64,000 nt of DNA from Azolla caroliniana (Eukaryota; Polypodiophyta). Each line of letters starts with the position of its first letter. Positions within the stretch are counted from its first letter, which is position 1. The notes beneath the pieces are model-generated. The model searched no databases. It was not told the DNA's origin and saw nothing but the letters and a program-made list of their open reading frames with translations. This document shows, piece by piece, positions 13,811 to 25,552 of the stretch. Both the position numbers and the translations under genes were made by a program. Location of the stretch: NCBI GenBank assembly GCA_043228905.1, contig JBHGNT010000001.1, forward strand, positions 8,060,001 to 8,124,000, written 5' to 3'.

Positions 13811-13925
13811 GGGGTATGTTTTAGAATAAAGGAAAACAACCCTTGCCTCCACCAGGGGTATTTTTCAGAATAAAGGAAAAGTACCCCTGTCCCCCAGAGG
13901 GGTATTTTTCAGATAATGCATTCAG
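13811..13925. repeat. 44-bp tandem repeat upstream of aspartic protease gene
   Basis: Two full copies and one partial copy of a unit starting aggggtat, then tt(t/c)agaataaaggaaaa, begin near 13811, 13855 and 13899. The array ends about 145 bases before the start codon at 14068, so it sits in the promoter or leader of the protease gene. Confidence 0.75.
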
Positions 13926-14023
13926 TGTCTGATCATTGAGGGGTCCACCATAGCTTTGACAAAATACAGCACAGTGTAATCACAGAGTAAGTTCCTGTAT
14001 GTTTCCTCCTCTTCCTCTTCCCT

Positions 14024-14053
14024 TCTTCTTCTTCTTCTTCTTCTTCTTCTTCT
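14024..14053. repeat. (CTT)n trinucleotide repeat in protease leader
   Basis: About ten CTT units directly upstream of the protease start codon at 14068, in a pyrimidine-rich leader. Confidence 0.9.
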
Positions 14054-14067
14054 GATCTACGGAAGCT

Positions 14068-16041
14068 ATGGAAGGAGATCTGAAGGCTGTGGTCATCATC
14101 AAATTACCTTCCCCAGACAACCCTTCGGAAGGCAAAGTCATCACAGGTGCCATTGCATTGAAAGAAAGTTACACTGCCCAAAACCCTAACCCTAACCCTA
14201 CCCCGATGTCTGATGAAGACCAAGCTGAGGGAGGTAACGTGCTTCCTTTGCATAGCGCTGAAGTTAACAATTCCATACCCGAGTCTGGAGAGGCAAGGAG
14301 AAGAATTCGGATTAGAGGAGGAAAAAAAAATCCGTCTTTTAGATTGAAGAGAGTTGCGTCAGTGTGTTTTGCGGCATTAGTGGTTTACTTCTTTTGGAAA
14401 TATGCTCCATCAACGCTTGAGCTGGAAGAAGGAGAACTCCAAGATAGCGATGATGATGATAGAAGTGAAGATGAGAATAATATGTTTTTCCCTATCCAAT
14501 CAAAGAAAGTTTTCATGCATTCGGACTCTGATTCAAATTTCTTTCCAAAGGATTTAAATTCTTCGAGTACATCTTCACCGAATTCAAATTCTTCTACTAC
14601 TCTTGTTAGCCGAGATAAGATCCGGAACACGAGAGCAGGTGCAGAAATGAGCACATTCGCCTCTTCCACGCCAGATGCCTCAGCTACTTCTACAACCATA
14701 TTTCCTCTTCGTGGAAATGTGTATCCTTCTGGGTAAGAAATGTGCCATGATTCTCATGAAGTATATCCTTTAACTATATGTGTTGATAGTTATGCATTAG
14801 AATCTAGGTACCAAACTAATAAGAATGCCCTTTATCACGTGCACAATGTTAAGACCGTAGGGTTTTTACTTTGGAAGTTCCAAAATTTTAAGACATGAAA
14901 CGATGGAAAACTTGGGCACATCATTTATAAGTACATTTTGTCATTAAAAAATAACATGGAGGTTAGAAGAAAGATAAAGAATCCTAGAATAGTGTAATAT
15001 CATCATGAATATGACAGTCAGATGATATTTTTCAGGACTCATTAATTCTGAGGTTCATGAATGTGGAGGATCGAATGAGATATATGTACACATACATGCA
15101 TATATAGATGCAAATAGATATCCGCAGATACATCCATACATGCTCTCATAGTATTGTGTTAAGTTATAGTGCTTGTCTATTTAATTTAATTTTCTCGCCT
15201 GAAAAACGTGCAAAATTTGCAGACTATACTTTGTTTCGATAAGGTTTGGTAATCCTTCACAAGAATATTTTCTAGACATGGACACTGGAAGTGATCTCAC
15301 ATGGCTTCAATGTGATGCTCCATGTACTCGTTGTGCAAAGGTGTGTAATTTCAGTCTCATTCTAACAAGGTGGTTTCACGTTCCCCAAAATTGAATTCGT
15401 GCCTTTCTTTTCTCATGTATGGAGTGTATATATGCTTGTGTAGTTTATAGAATCATATTATGGAAGTTTTGGTAGACTTAGACTTTTCTTTACAAATATT
15501 CAATGTTGGTGCCCATCTTTTTTGAGTTTTACTTTTGCTATCTAAAACATGTGTACATGAAATGGATTCCCACAAAAGATATCTGGCTAAACAAAACTAA
15601 TATCAGTGTTGTTTGTTTTCCTTATTGAAGGGGCCTCATCCTTTGTTCAAACCAAGCCAGTCTAACCTTGTGGATTGTAGTGAAGAAAGTTGTTCGAGTG
15701 TCCAAGTTGGAAGTAAATATGATTGTAAAAAAGGATCGGGACAATGCGATTATGACATTCAGTATGTGGATGGAGGATATTCTATGGGTGTTCTTATCCG
15801 GAACCGAGTGGCACTGATACTAAGCAATCACACTTTGGGCCACACAAAAGCTATTATTGGGTAATTTTCTTTTTTGAAAATCTATTTTTCTCAGTCAATA
15901 AAACAATATTAATTTTTTTGGTGTTCATGGCCGTATGTAATGGTAATTAAATTTTATGCGCCTGGCACTATATTACACATGGTCATTGCGTAGATTGTTT
16001 TACTTTGGTGTCACATGACCTCGTAAGGTTTTATTTGTATC

Positions 16042-16100
<59 letters not shown>

Positions 16101-17436
16101 TGGATGTAGCTCAGTTGGTAAGGTTGCCCAATGGAGACCAGGAGGTCATGGGTTCAACCCCTACATTCCACAGTGAATTAAGAGATATGTATGAAGTATA
16201 TAATAGAGAGGTGAGAAAATTGGGTTTCGAACCCAAGATGTAGTGCTTGTAGTGTAACAACTTACCAATAGGGTAAGCTAATTACGATTAAAAAGAGAGA
16301 GAGAGAGATTATTGGACAGGTGTGGTTATAATCAGCAAGGGTCTCTAGCCAATTCTCCATCCCCTACAGATGGCGTCTTGGGTCTCAGTTCTTCATCAAT
16401 CTCACTCCCATCTCAGTTGTCACAACAGGGCCTCGTCAAGAACATCATCTCACATTGTCTTATTCCTGGGAATGATGCTAGAAGTGGTTACTTGTTGTTG
16501 GGTGATAAACTTCTCCCCGCTCGTGGCATCACTTGGGCATCATTCATAAGCAAGCCATCGATGTAATACATACTGCTATACATTGAAGATGATTATGTAA
16601 ATGATATATACTTTTTTTATTTGCACATGCATGGATGGCTTAGTCATTCTCTTGTTTTGTGTGTTATGAGTGATGCAGGAAGAGTTATGCATTATCGATG
16701 ACAAATGTATTTTATGGTGATGCCCGTGTACACATGGATTCCAATGTGATCCGAACTGTAATTTTTGACAGTGGGACATCGTACTCATATCTAGTCTCTT
16801 CATTGTATACTGCCATTGTTGCAACTGTGAGTTAAATCATATAATATGTGTATGTATATTTAAAATAGACATATGAGTATGTGTATATCTGTAGATAAGC
16901 ACATTTTTTCTTTATTTATCTTCCTTTCTAGCTACGATATTGGCCTATATTTTTTCATTTGGTTTCTTTGGGTGACAATTGTGATGATTGGATTTTTTAT
17001 GCGTCTCATTTAGATCCAACAAAGCCTTGTTAACACTGATCTTCGACTAGACACATCGGATCACACTTTACCTCTTTGCTGGCGACGCAATGCCCCCATT
17101 ATGTATGAGAAATCATGCATTTATTTCTTCTTATATTCCATCTATCTTGGGTGTCAAGTAACAACTGATTTCCCCTTATGATGGGAGTGAAGATGCAATA
17201 TTTAACAAACCGAATACACATTTATTAATAGGCTATAATTTTTATGTTTTTGTAATTCAGGTCGCTGAAAGATATCCAACATGTTTTTAAACCAATCATC
17301 CTGGAATTCCAAGGTAGTAAAAATGTATTGTTTGCCAAGACGAGTCGGATGCAGTTATCTCTCGAAGGATACCTCATAAATAATGTAAGAGTTTAGTAAA
17401 GCATGTCTGAGCAAAACCACATTCTATATATTTTGA

Positions 17437-17468
<32 letters not shown>

Positions 17469-17767
17469 CTGACCTGTAAAAAGTTATAATGTGATTCTTT
17501 TCGAAAATTTATGTCAATAGTCTCTTGGAAATGTCTGCCTCGGACTATTGGATGCAGGGATTATGGGTAAAGATGCTTCAAACATTATTGGAGGTAATGA
17601 TTCTTAGACTCTTAACTTTGCTAATTCTTTAACACACATGCTAATATTCTGTTACATGGACTGTTCTAGATATTTCAATGCAAGGAACCTTAATGGTATA
17701 TGATAATGAGAACCACCGATTGGGTTGGATGAAATCAGATTGCCGTAAGCTCCCCAAAGCTTCCTGA
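14068..17767 (+). CDS. Membrane-anchored A1 aspartic protease, APCB1-like
   Basis: Pepsin-family aspartic endopeptidase. Nine exons: 14068-14732, 15223-15340, 15631-15860, 16320-16562, 16679-16826, 17014-17102, 17261-17384, 17521-17593 and 17670-17767. They join in frame to 595 residues. Residues 1-90 are cytosolic-like and include a PNPNPTP stretch. One hydrophobic segment (about 94-112) suggests a type II membrane anchor rather than a signal peptide. An acidic, Ser-rich linker follows. The two catalytic motifs are DTGSDLTWLQCD (Asp about 242) and FDSGTSYSY (Asp about 449). Cys-rich blocks CAKGPHPLFKP and CDYDIQY, and the C-terminal DISMQGTLMVYD and RLGWMKSDC, match Arabidopsis APCB1 (At1g49050) as I recall it; that protease processes the co-chaperone BAG6 in immunity. 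The second motif is DSGT, still catalytically competent in A1 proteases. Family assignment is strong; orthology is inferred. Confidence 0.92.
16041..16096. repeat. (TA)n(GA)n microsatellite in protease intron
   Basis: TA repeats run into about 17 GA units in intron 3 of the protease gene. The tract abuts the tRNA-like pair, and a second GA tract (16293-16308) lies on its other side, as if the element had inserted into a longer GA tract. Confidence 0.9.
16102..16285. mobile_element. Two tRNA-like sequences in tail-to-tail inverted orientation
   Basis: Plus strand 16102-16169 has an A-box (tagctcagttgg), a B-box (gggttcaacccc) and ends ggatgta/tacattc that pair as a seven-base stem with one G-T wobble. 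Minus strand 16285-16215 has its own A-box-like tagcttaccctattgg and a B-box gggttcgaaaccc. The pair lies within intron 3 of the protease gene, flanked by GA repeats. A tRNA-derived SINE or a foldback element built from two tRNA-like heads is likely; neither half gives a clean canonical tRNA. Confidence 0.55.
17439..17466. repeat. (CA)n microsatellite in protease intron
   Basis: CA run of about 14 units in the intron between the seventh and eighth protease exons. Confidence 0.95.
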
Positions 17768-19850
17768 ATGAAATATTTGATGTGATCGATATTTCTACCT
17801 TCTGCATGAATCCAATGGTCGAATTGTTGTTGTATGTATATAAACTAACTGTTACCAATACATTCTAAACCCTAAACCCACATTAAATCTATAGTTTGGT
17901 TTTTTGGTTGTAAGATTACTAAGAAGCTATCTCAAAAGTTTCACAAGTGCAGTTGTCTCATCTCATGTTTTAGTCTCATTGTCAATTATATATGGAACAA
18001 ATTTGAAAGTAATGATGTTCCAAACTAATTCTTAATTTTTATTTTTCAAACCATCTATCATTTTCAAGGTTCAAGTTGTGAGGCTCATGTGAGGTTGTTC
18101 CTTTGAAGCTCTTGTTCTTAGTATAGGCTACAATATCGAGCATACCTTGCCACATGTGGTAGGCAAACATATTATAGTATGAGGAAATTGAAGAGTGGAA
18201 TATCATCTTTTCAAGAAGAAGAATATATTGAAATATGCATGAACATCTTCAACATAGGAGAAGAATAGACGACACTTGCTTATGTAGTTGCCATGTGTCT
18301 GTAGACCATGTGGTGTTGCCATCTATTTAAACAAGTGCACCAAGAACGTATAAGGCATGTGTCAAGTCAAGCATTATGTGTTGTGAATTATGGAGCAAAT
18401 CAAATTTTCTAAAGATTATACAAATGCAAAAAGTTATACTCAACTTTTTCGTCTTCTTGAAATGATAGAGAATCAACCAAAATTCGAGATAGTCGTCAAG
18501 AGATCTTTTTTATTCTCTCTCTGTCTAATTAACCATAGAATCAAACTCATCGAAGATCAAAACATTGAAAGTTGGCAATAACTTAGTCTTTTAATTTCAA
18601 CTACTACTTGTACCTTTGTTTTACTATTTAGAGATTTGCATCTACATGTTGAGGATAATGCTTTGTAAATGTTCTTGGTTCTAAAGGTTATTTTGCCCCT
18701 TGTTTGGATGTTAATTTCTCTCATCTATATTTGTTGCCAAACAAACCAACAATTGAGGAGGCTGCATAGTGATTGTCGTGTTTCAACAAAATCCAAAACT
18801 CTGTGAGATCAAGCATCACTATATCTCCCACCTCTTTGAACCCCAAAGGAAACAAGCCATTAAATGAGAGCGCACTCTCTCCATACCATGCAACATAATA
18901 ATCTTGAAGACATGTGGTGACTTGTTTTGCAAGGAATTACAATGTTGTCTACTAGATGATGGTGCCCATAAAAATAAGGAGTGCGCTTCATGCTATGTGA
19001 CAACCAAGTGTTTGAGCACATAAAGAACACAAAATTTTAACTGGAATACTTCCATTAAGTAATTGCCACCATGATGCCTAAATCATTGTCCTCCCATGTG
19101 TCCCCATTTGTCAAACCCTTATTCTCGATGAAATATTGGACAATAGATATGCATGGGTGTAAGCATGGCCACATGTTTTGTGATACCAAAAATCTATGAG
19201 CCATCGTTAAAGGTTAGATAAATCCAATATTGCAACTCCTCCCAAAGAGTGTAGGGGGTTAGCTAGATGGTTCCACACAATCCACACAATCCTCATGTAA
19301 ATCTCTTTTTCCACAACAATAATAGGAGTTGCAAAATAGAATGCAAAGCCTTCTTGTTCCATGGGATTGGCGACAAAAAATATAAGATCGTGGGTTCCAT
19401 AATACACTCTCCAGCTCGATGGTGTTACATGAAATGGCTAAGATTGTGACTTCTTGTTATGGGAATGACCATACTCTATCCTCGTGTGTAGAACTCGTAA
19501 CCATAATTTATCTCGTGGTAAGTTGTATCGTAAATATATTCCACACGAGGATAAAGTATGGTCATGCCCGTAACACTTCCAACACATGAACTTATCCCCC
19601 AACCTCGGCAGTCATCTATTCAATTCATTGGCACTTCAAAGGTGGGCGCCCCAAACAGATGATGGTGGTGTCGGAGAGGAGGGTTGAGGGAGGGCATATC
19701 TAGGGAAATAATAAAAACATAGAGGGGGGGGGGGGGGGCACCTCGAGAAATAAAGAAAAGAGAAATAAAACAGCTCAAATATAATTAATAAACAAGAGAG
19801 ATGAGAGAGGATATTGTCATAGGATTGTGTATAAAACCCTAATCTCACAC
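17768..19850. other. Intergenic region
   Basis: Begins with the protease 3'UTR and ends in the NF-YC promoter. No supported gene. ORFs at 18390-18581 and 19207-19449 have no recognisable domain. A short hairpin element lies at 19456-19574 and a run of 15 or more G near 19725. Confidence 0.5.
19456..19574. mobile_element. MITE-like hairpin with 33-bp inverted arms
   Basis: Left arm 19456-19488 and right arm 19542-19574 are inverted repeats matching at 30 of 33 positions; each starts gtta(t/c)ggg(a/c)atgacc. The loop is 53 bases. The 119-base unit has no coding potential. The size and terminal inverted repeats suggest a MITE or foldback element; no clear target-site duplication was seen. It lies about 400 bases upstream of the NF-YC leader. 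Confidence 0.65.
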
Positions 19851-20006
19851 ACAGGAACTCTGTCTGTCTCTCTGTTCTGATCAGTGGGAGCTACCGCAAG
19901 CAAGCCCTGAGACAAAAGGATCGAGGAAACGAGAGATAGAGAGAAGAAAAGAAGAGATTCGGACACACACTCACTCACACTCACACACACAGATTGTCAG
20001 AGAAAG

Positions 20007-21861
20007 GTATGTTCTCTCTGATCTTGATGCGCTAATTCTTCTTATCACTCTAAACCTTTATCTCTCTAAACCTTTATCTCTGTGTGGAAGATGTAAAACG
20101 TTCTGTTCCTGGTTCGAGATTTAGCTAGGTTTAGAGTTCCGCTTCTCCGTCTGATGGAATTTGGTAGTTTTTCTTTCTAGGTTTGATGTAGCTTCACTAG
20201 GTTTCGTTTTTTTTTTCCCTGATAGAATTTCAATATATCTGGGGTTTCCTCTTAAAAAGTCACTAGCTTTAAGGTTTCCCTGACGATTTTTCTCTAGTTC
20301 CAGTTGTTTTTCTGATGGAATTTCACCGTGTCAAGGGGTTTTAAATGAATATTTGCTATTTCTAGGGTTTCTCTTAGTTATTCTCTCAAGCGCTATGTAG
20401 TTTACTGATAAAATTGCACTATTTCTAGGGTTTTGCGTAGCATTTATCTTTATTTCTAGGTTTTTCGGATGAAAATTTGTTAGGTCTAGAATATTTTTTC
20501 TGATAAAATCTCTTTTTTTAATGGAAATTCTTGATTAGAATATCAAATTTTCCTGCATGATCTTTTTCTCTATGCACATAATACAAAATGTTTTTACCAG
20601 TCTGTCTTCTTGAGATGGATATTTGCATGTAAAGTTTAACTAAGAAAATCGATGGAAGTAGGAATAGGAAGGTCCTTTAATGATTAAAATATAAGATTCT
20701 TCAGGGTATAAAAAAGGATGTGGAAAATTAGAATGCATGTTCTGTTGATGTAGAAGGGAGAATATTGAGCGTTTGTAAGGGAACTAATGTCTGAGCATTA
20801 AATGCAAGGGGAAAAGTATTGTTCAGAATATACATTAGATAGGGAATTCGTAAAATTTTCATCGGAAAGTTATTATTTATGGATATGCTGGGTATCAGAA
20901 AGGGGAAATATATTCAGCATTAGAGGTTGAAATATCAAAGCCTTGTTAGTAACATGTTAGAAAGGGAAATATTGAGGGTCTATAAGTAAAACCATAGAAC
21001 CTCAAATGTTGAGGATTTGGGAGGAAAGAATAATTATTTGAGGATGAAACAGAATAAAATGGGAAACATGGAGGATGAGAAAGGAATGTATGTGTTTGAG
21101 GAGTAGGAGCAGAAATGTTGTTTGAGGTAATAAGCGGTCTTATCTAAGAATTAGCAAACATGTCCTGCATATGCAAGTGCTGATTAGACAGAGATTTGGA
21201 CATTTCTGAATATGTTCACCAGTTCATGAACCTGAGCATAATGAGATCATTATACGCATGCCTAGAAGCAAATCTGTTTCCATCTATTAAAGCAGTAGTT
21301 TGCATTTGTTAGAGGTGCAATGAATTGCTGCAGATGGTTAGGATTTGTCTAGATAGTGATATATACTGCTGAGAGATGATTTAAGGGAAGATGAGAAAAT
21401 AGAAAAAGAAAAAAATATTTGACATGCCAGTATATGCATGATTAGGGGGAAGATATAGGGAAATTTAAGGAAAAATGGATAAATGGATCATGAAATATGT
21501 CACCTTAGAGTGTTACGGATAAGAAATTGAGATCGTGAACTGCCCCAGATTGAGATCATTTTTGGGTGAGTAGAAGATTTAAGGGCGAAGGTCAGAAGAA
21601 ATTGATTGAGAAAAGTGATTAGAACATGTCTGCAAATGCATGTAAAGGCCATGAGCCACATCATCTTAGGGCCTTGAGGATTAGAGGAGTTTGGAATGTT
21701 GGTGTTCGAATGATGGTCATCTGTTCATGTATGTAACAAACATTCTGGCGTGTCTTTTGGGTTTTGTGGTAATGGCGTTGTAATGCTATAATGGTGTGAT
21801 TGTATGGATTTGTTTTTTATTAGAGCGATGGTTGAGTTTTTGGAGATGGACATTGTTGCAG
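20007..21861 (+). other. Long 5'UTR intron of the NF-YC gene
   Basis: Donor AGAAAG then GTATGTTC at 20007 and acceptor TTGTTGCAG ending at 21861 bracket 1,855 bases with no long ORF. The upstream leader exon (from about 19850) is GA- and CA-rich. A large first intron in the leader is common in plant NF-Y genes and often boosts expression; this role is inferred. Confidence 0.6.
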
Positions 21862-21866
21862 GTGGA

Positions 21867-21899
21867 ATGAACTGCTTGAGATTGAGTGGAAGTGTGTAG
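21867..21899 (+). other. Small uORF in NF-YC leader (10 codons)
   Basis: An ATG just after the leader-intron acceptor opens a ten-codon frame ending at TAG 21897-21899, 53 bases before the NF-YC start. It could lower translation of the main frame, but no conservation evidence is available. Confidence 0.4.
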
Positions 21900-21952
21900 A
21901 GTTTGTCAGACAAGTAATAAGTGGAAGATTAGAAAGGAAGAGTTAGAAAAAA

Positions 21953-22759
21953 ATGGAACAACAAAGCTCTCAACAGCAGCAGCAGCAGCAGCAGCAGCAA
22001 GCCATGGCTGTGGCTGGTGGACAGCCACACGTGCAATATGCATATGCAACTGGAGTCCAACCAGGGCAAGCCCCTGCTGGTTATCCTGCTCCACAAATGC
22101 AACCCATGGGATATCAAAGTGTCCACATGCAACAATTACAACACTTTTGGAACACACAAAGGCAAGAGATCGAGCAAGTGAACGACTTTAAGAACCACCA
22201 GCTGCCTTTGGCTCGCATAAAAAAGATTATGAAGGCCGATGAAGATGTGAAGATGATATCGGCTGAGGCGCCTGTCCTCTTTGCTAAAGCATGCGAGATG
22301 TTCACGTTGGAACTAACCTTGAGATCGTGGATGCATGCAGAAGAGAACAAAAGGAGAACATTGCAGAGGAATGATATTGCGGCAGCAATAACTCGGACAG
22401 ATATATTTGACTTTTTGGTTGATATAGTGCCAAGGGATGAGGTGAAGGAAGAAGGAATTTCAGTGGCCAGAGGAGGCCTTCCTTCAGGGGAGGGATTGCC
22501 GTATGCAGGTATGTATTATATGTCGCAGACACCACCGGGAACATTCGGACCTCCTATGACTCAGTTATCTCCAAGTGTTACTGGATCTCCTGCGTATATT
22601 GTTGGTAGGCCCACTATGCCTATGGATCCTTCTATGTATATGGGTCATCATCAGATGGGATATGCCCCCCCTCCTCAGATGTGGTCGGCTGCCGCTCCGG
22701 CCACTGATGATCAAGCTGAAGCTCCTCAAGGCAGTCCCTCGGACAATGTCTCTGGTTAA
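21953..22759 (+). CDS. NF-YC (HAP5) histone-fold transcription factor subunit
   Basis: C subunit of the CCAAT-binding NF-Y complex. It dimerises with NF-YB through a histone fold, then recruits NF-YA or CONSTANS-like proteins. The coding region is a single exon of 268 residues. Residues 7-16 are polyglutamine, from a CAG-rich run. The histone-fold core lies at about 78-155, with [37 protein letters not shown] and [12 protein letters not shown], all hallmarks of plant NF-YC. The C-terminus is Pro, Met and Gly rich, as in activation domains. The start is the first ATG after a short uORF, and the frame has no rival start before the polyQ run. The gene has a long leader intron. Identity as NF-YC is essentially certain; which paralogue cannot be told. 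Confidence 0.97.
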   Translation: MEQQSSQQQQQQQQQQAMAVAGGQPHVQYAYATGVQPGQAPAGYPAPQMQPMGYQSVHMQQLQHFWNTQRQEIEQVNDFKNHQLPLARIKKIMKADEDVKMISAEAPVLFAKACEMFTLELTLRSWMHAEENKRRTLQRNDIAAAITRTDIFDFLVDIVPRDEVKEEGISVARGGLPSGEGLPYAGMYYMSQTPPGTFGPPMTQLSPSVTGSPAYIVGRPTMPMDPSMYMGHHQMGYAPPPQMWSAAAPATDDQAEAPQGSPSDNVSG

Positions 22760-25552
22760 AAAAGGAAGATGGAAATATTTGATACTCTGCTATTATCGTA
22801 GTGTTCCGAAATCACAAACTTTACTATTGGCGTAGTTGTTTTTATGATATTTGGGATGGGCAGTGCGCTTAAGATCATGCCTTTGCATGACTATGGCATA
22901 TAGCTATATCTGTCCTTTGAATCAAGGTATAACAGTCAGCAGTATCGGTATTGATGACACTGCTTACTTGTATCCCTTTAGTGTCAAACTATTCCGCTGC
23001 AGACTGTCTTGCTTCATGCAAATAGTGAGAATCAACTTCTTAATATTTTAAATGCAAGTAATTTTCAGCTTGTGCGGATTTGCCTTCTTCATTCTTCATT
23101 AGATGGTGTGAGTATGCCTACTCATTCTTCATTAGGTGTGGCGGGTGCATCTTTAGAACTCTGTTATGCATTCTCAACATTCCTTTTAGATGATTCTTGC
23201 ACATGCTCCGTTGTCTGATTGTTTTCCATGACCAAATAAAGATTCAGCTGGTTGAAAACTGTCAAACATGATAATTTTTGTTTATGTTTGAATTGCAGCT
23301 AGATTTCGGTTTTTTCCTTCAGAAATTTTGTAGAAATGATTTGTTTTCCCTTGAATCTTCAAGAATTTGTCGTCCTGTTGTGATTAAAGCTACATTGAAA
23401 TATTATTGTACAAGCTTTTGGTATACAGTGTACAGATTTGTTAAATGGCTACACAGTGATTTCTATAGCTCAGATTGTTTAAAAAATCTATACATTAGGG
23501 AAACAAATATGTAAACAAATATAAATTTAATTTCAGTTTTTGCAAGTAAAATACAAAGACTTGGTAAAATTTTATTTTTATAACATAATGGGCACATGGC
23601 AAGTAGCCAATTAATAAATCTAGTCTTATATCGTTCCTTGGAAATGAAATATAATATTCAGATTTGTAAAAATGTTAATATTTTCTATCCTAAGCATCCC
23701 CCCCTCTTTTTCTTGTTTCATTGCATTTCAGGTTTTTGATTGTCTTGTGTTGATATAATACTTGTTTCCATCACCCTCTGCTCTATCTCCTTCCTTACTC
23801 CCCACTCACAAATACCCCCCCCCCCCCACCCTCTTCTTTCCATTCTTCTCTCCATAGCAGATAACCACTAATGCATCAATCTTAATGGATAGGGTCCCAT
23901 GGAAGTATAGTATATCTGTGTGCATGCTTTGAAAAACATAGCAGTCTCTAATTGCCATTTCTATAGTCTGTCTTTGCGTTATGTTATTGTGCATGCTCTT
24001 GAAAGCAGAATTTCTGAGAGAATATGCCATTGTATTATGTCAACTTAGTATGTTCTACTATACCTTGGATTTGTTTGCATGTTAATAAACCTCAACTCGG
24101 GTAGAAATATCATAAAGTATCTGCTTATAAAGGTTATGCTATCACAAAGAATTGTTGTATTTGCAGCTATCTTTCATGATCATTGTAGTGTTCAGAGTTA
24201 CTATTTCCGTAGTGCATTCCCATGTACTTTATCTAATTCTATGTAGTCAAAGTTCATACTTAATTTGTGGACACTTTCAAACTTCCAGCAGTCTGTAGCT
24301 TTCAAAGATAACAAAATAATAAAGGATCATTGTAATTGCTACTTGCATTGAAAAGAATGAGTATTTTGTATATTTAACCAAGCTATAACTTCCCCATATG
24401 TTGTACACTTCGAAATTCCTGTGCTTAAATGTAATTTGAGGAGACCTTCCCCTCTACTCCTAGCCGATTTTGACAATTATGGAGTCATAAAAGACAACAA
24501 ACACACAAGTTGAAATCTAAAGTCATTCCTAAAGTGGTTATTCAGAGGGTGCTATGATGTACTATGATGTTAATATGTGCAAATAGACTATAGTCAACAT
24601 TGCGTTTTACTAGGCCCTTGAAAGCACATTTTGATTTAAAACAAAAAGTAAACTGTGCCCAACATACATATTCCAATAATAAATACTGATGCACATGTAA
24701 ACATTGACATGAACAATAAACACACTACCATGTTATCTTCTTCTGCAAGTTTTGCAAATTTGAAAAGGGAACTATGAATAGATGATGAACAAGCTCAATC
24801 CTACTTGAATGCAACATTTGGCTTTTTATATCCAAAAAACAGAAACCGAACAAGCTCATACCACGTCAAACTTAGACCGAACATTTGTCTTTGGGGAAAT
24901 AAATAGTTATTCCCAGGGACATTTTTGAATTTGCAGGCAATTTGATTCACTGGTACAATGAAAGAAAGCTTAGAGCTGCTTAGCAAGCTTTTAGATGCAA
25001 TCCAACCGTAAATTTAGACGGAGCTTAGGCAGCATTAAGAAACGGTACATTTCCATGATAAAGGAAAGTGGTTTGCCAATACACAACTTTGCTGCATGTG
25101 GACATGCTGAACACCTGAAAAACTTGATTTCCCAGGCTTTTCCAAAGGTGATGAACCAAGAGAAAGTGTCAGCTGAAGGCACATGTGGAGATGTGGAGTG
25201 ACGAGACAGTTTTGATATCTAATACCTTTTTCTAAGGCCAAAAAACATTGTGTATTGCAGCGTTACAACTTTCATTTGGACAATGTGTATAGGTATTCTT
25301 CTTCGATGAAGCTTCAATTACATGATATGCCTACTTTTTCTCGAGATGCTCCAATATATTTACCACCACGCTATTCATCTACCTCTTCCTACAACAAAAG
25401 GGAATTCTATATTACTTCAGAAAACTAATGATTTTCACCAAAAGAAAATAAAGCTTCATCTACATCCATTGGAATTAGATTAACTGAAATTGTCTTAATA
25501 TCTCTTGAGGTTATTTTTTGAACAAATGCATTGCATAAGAGAAGCGTTTTTA
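22760..25552. other. NF-YC 3'UTR and intergenic DNA
   Basis: The first few hundred bases are probably NF-YC 3'UTR. The rest is AT-rich, with a run of C near 23814-23827 and only small ORFs. Overlapping ORFs at 24991-25241 on both strands were examined for a pTAC12 end or a PPR fragment and match neither. The pTAC12 3'UTR lies just below 25553. Confidence 0.5.

Larger units (their letters stand above)
7160..13980. other. Gene-poor AT-rich region
   Basis: Nearly 7 kb with no ORF that I can assign to a family. It holds scattered degenerate repeats: a poly-A-ended retroposon-like tail near 8.76 kb, a similar tail near 10.7 kb, a CT microsatellite at 11.42 kb, a tRNA-like relic at 11.6 kb and a short direct duplication at 12.2 kb. 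Short ORFs at 8143-8634 and 12782-13440 have no recognisable domain and are probably chance or decayed transposon sequence. Confidence 0.5.

Noticed and set aside
16102-16169. A functional tRNA gene
   Set aside because: The A and B boxes and an acceptor-like pairing are present, but D, anticodon and T arms cannot all be drawn with canonical lengths, and a second inverted copy lies beside it; a SINE-like origin fits better.
21886-22191. 101-codon ORF overlapping the NF-YC start, with a polyalanine run
   Set aside because: It begins at a non-ATG codon and is the +1 frame of the CAG repeat; the NF-YC frame carries the conserved histone fold.
24991-25241. Overlapping ORFs on both strands considered as a pTAC12 last exon or PPR fragment
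   Set aside because: None of the frames shows the acidic C-terminal motif of HEMERA or PPR repeat residues, and no splice phase links them to the preceding exon.
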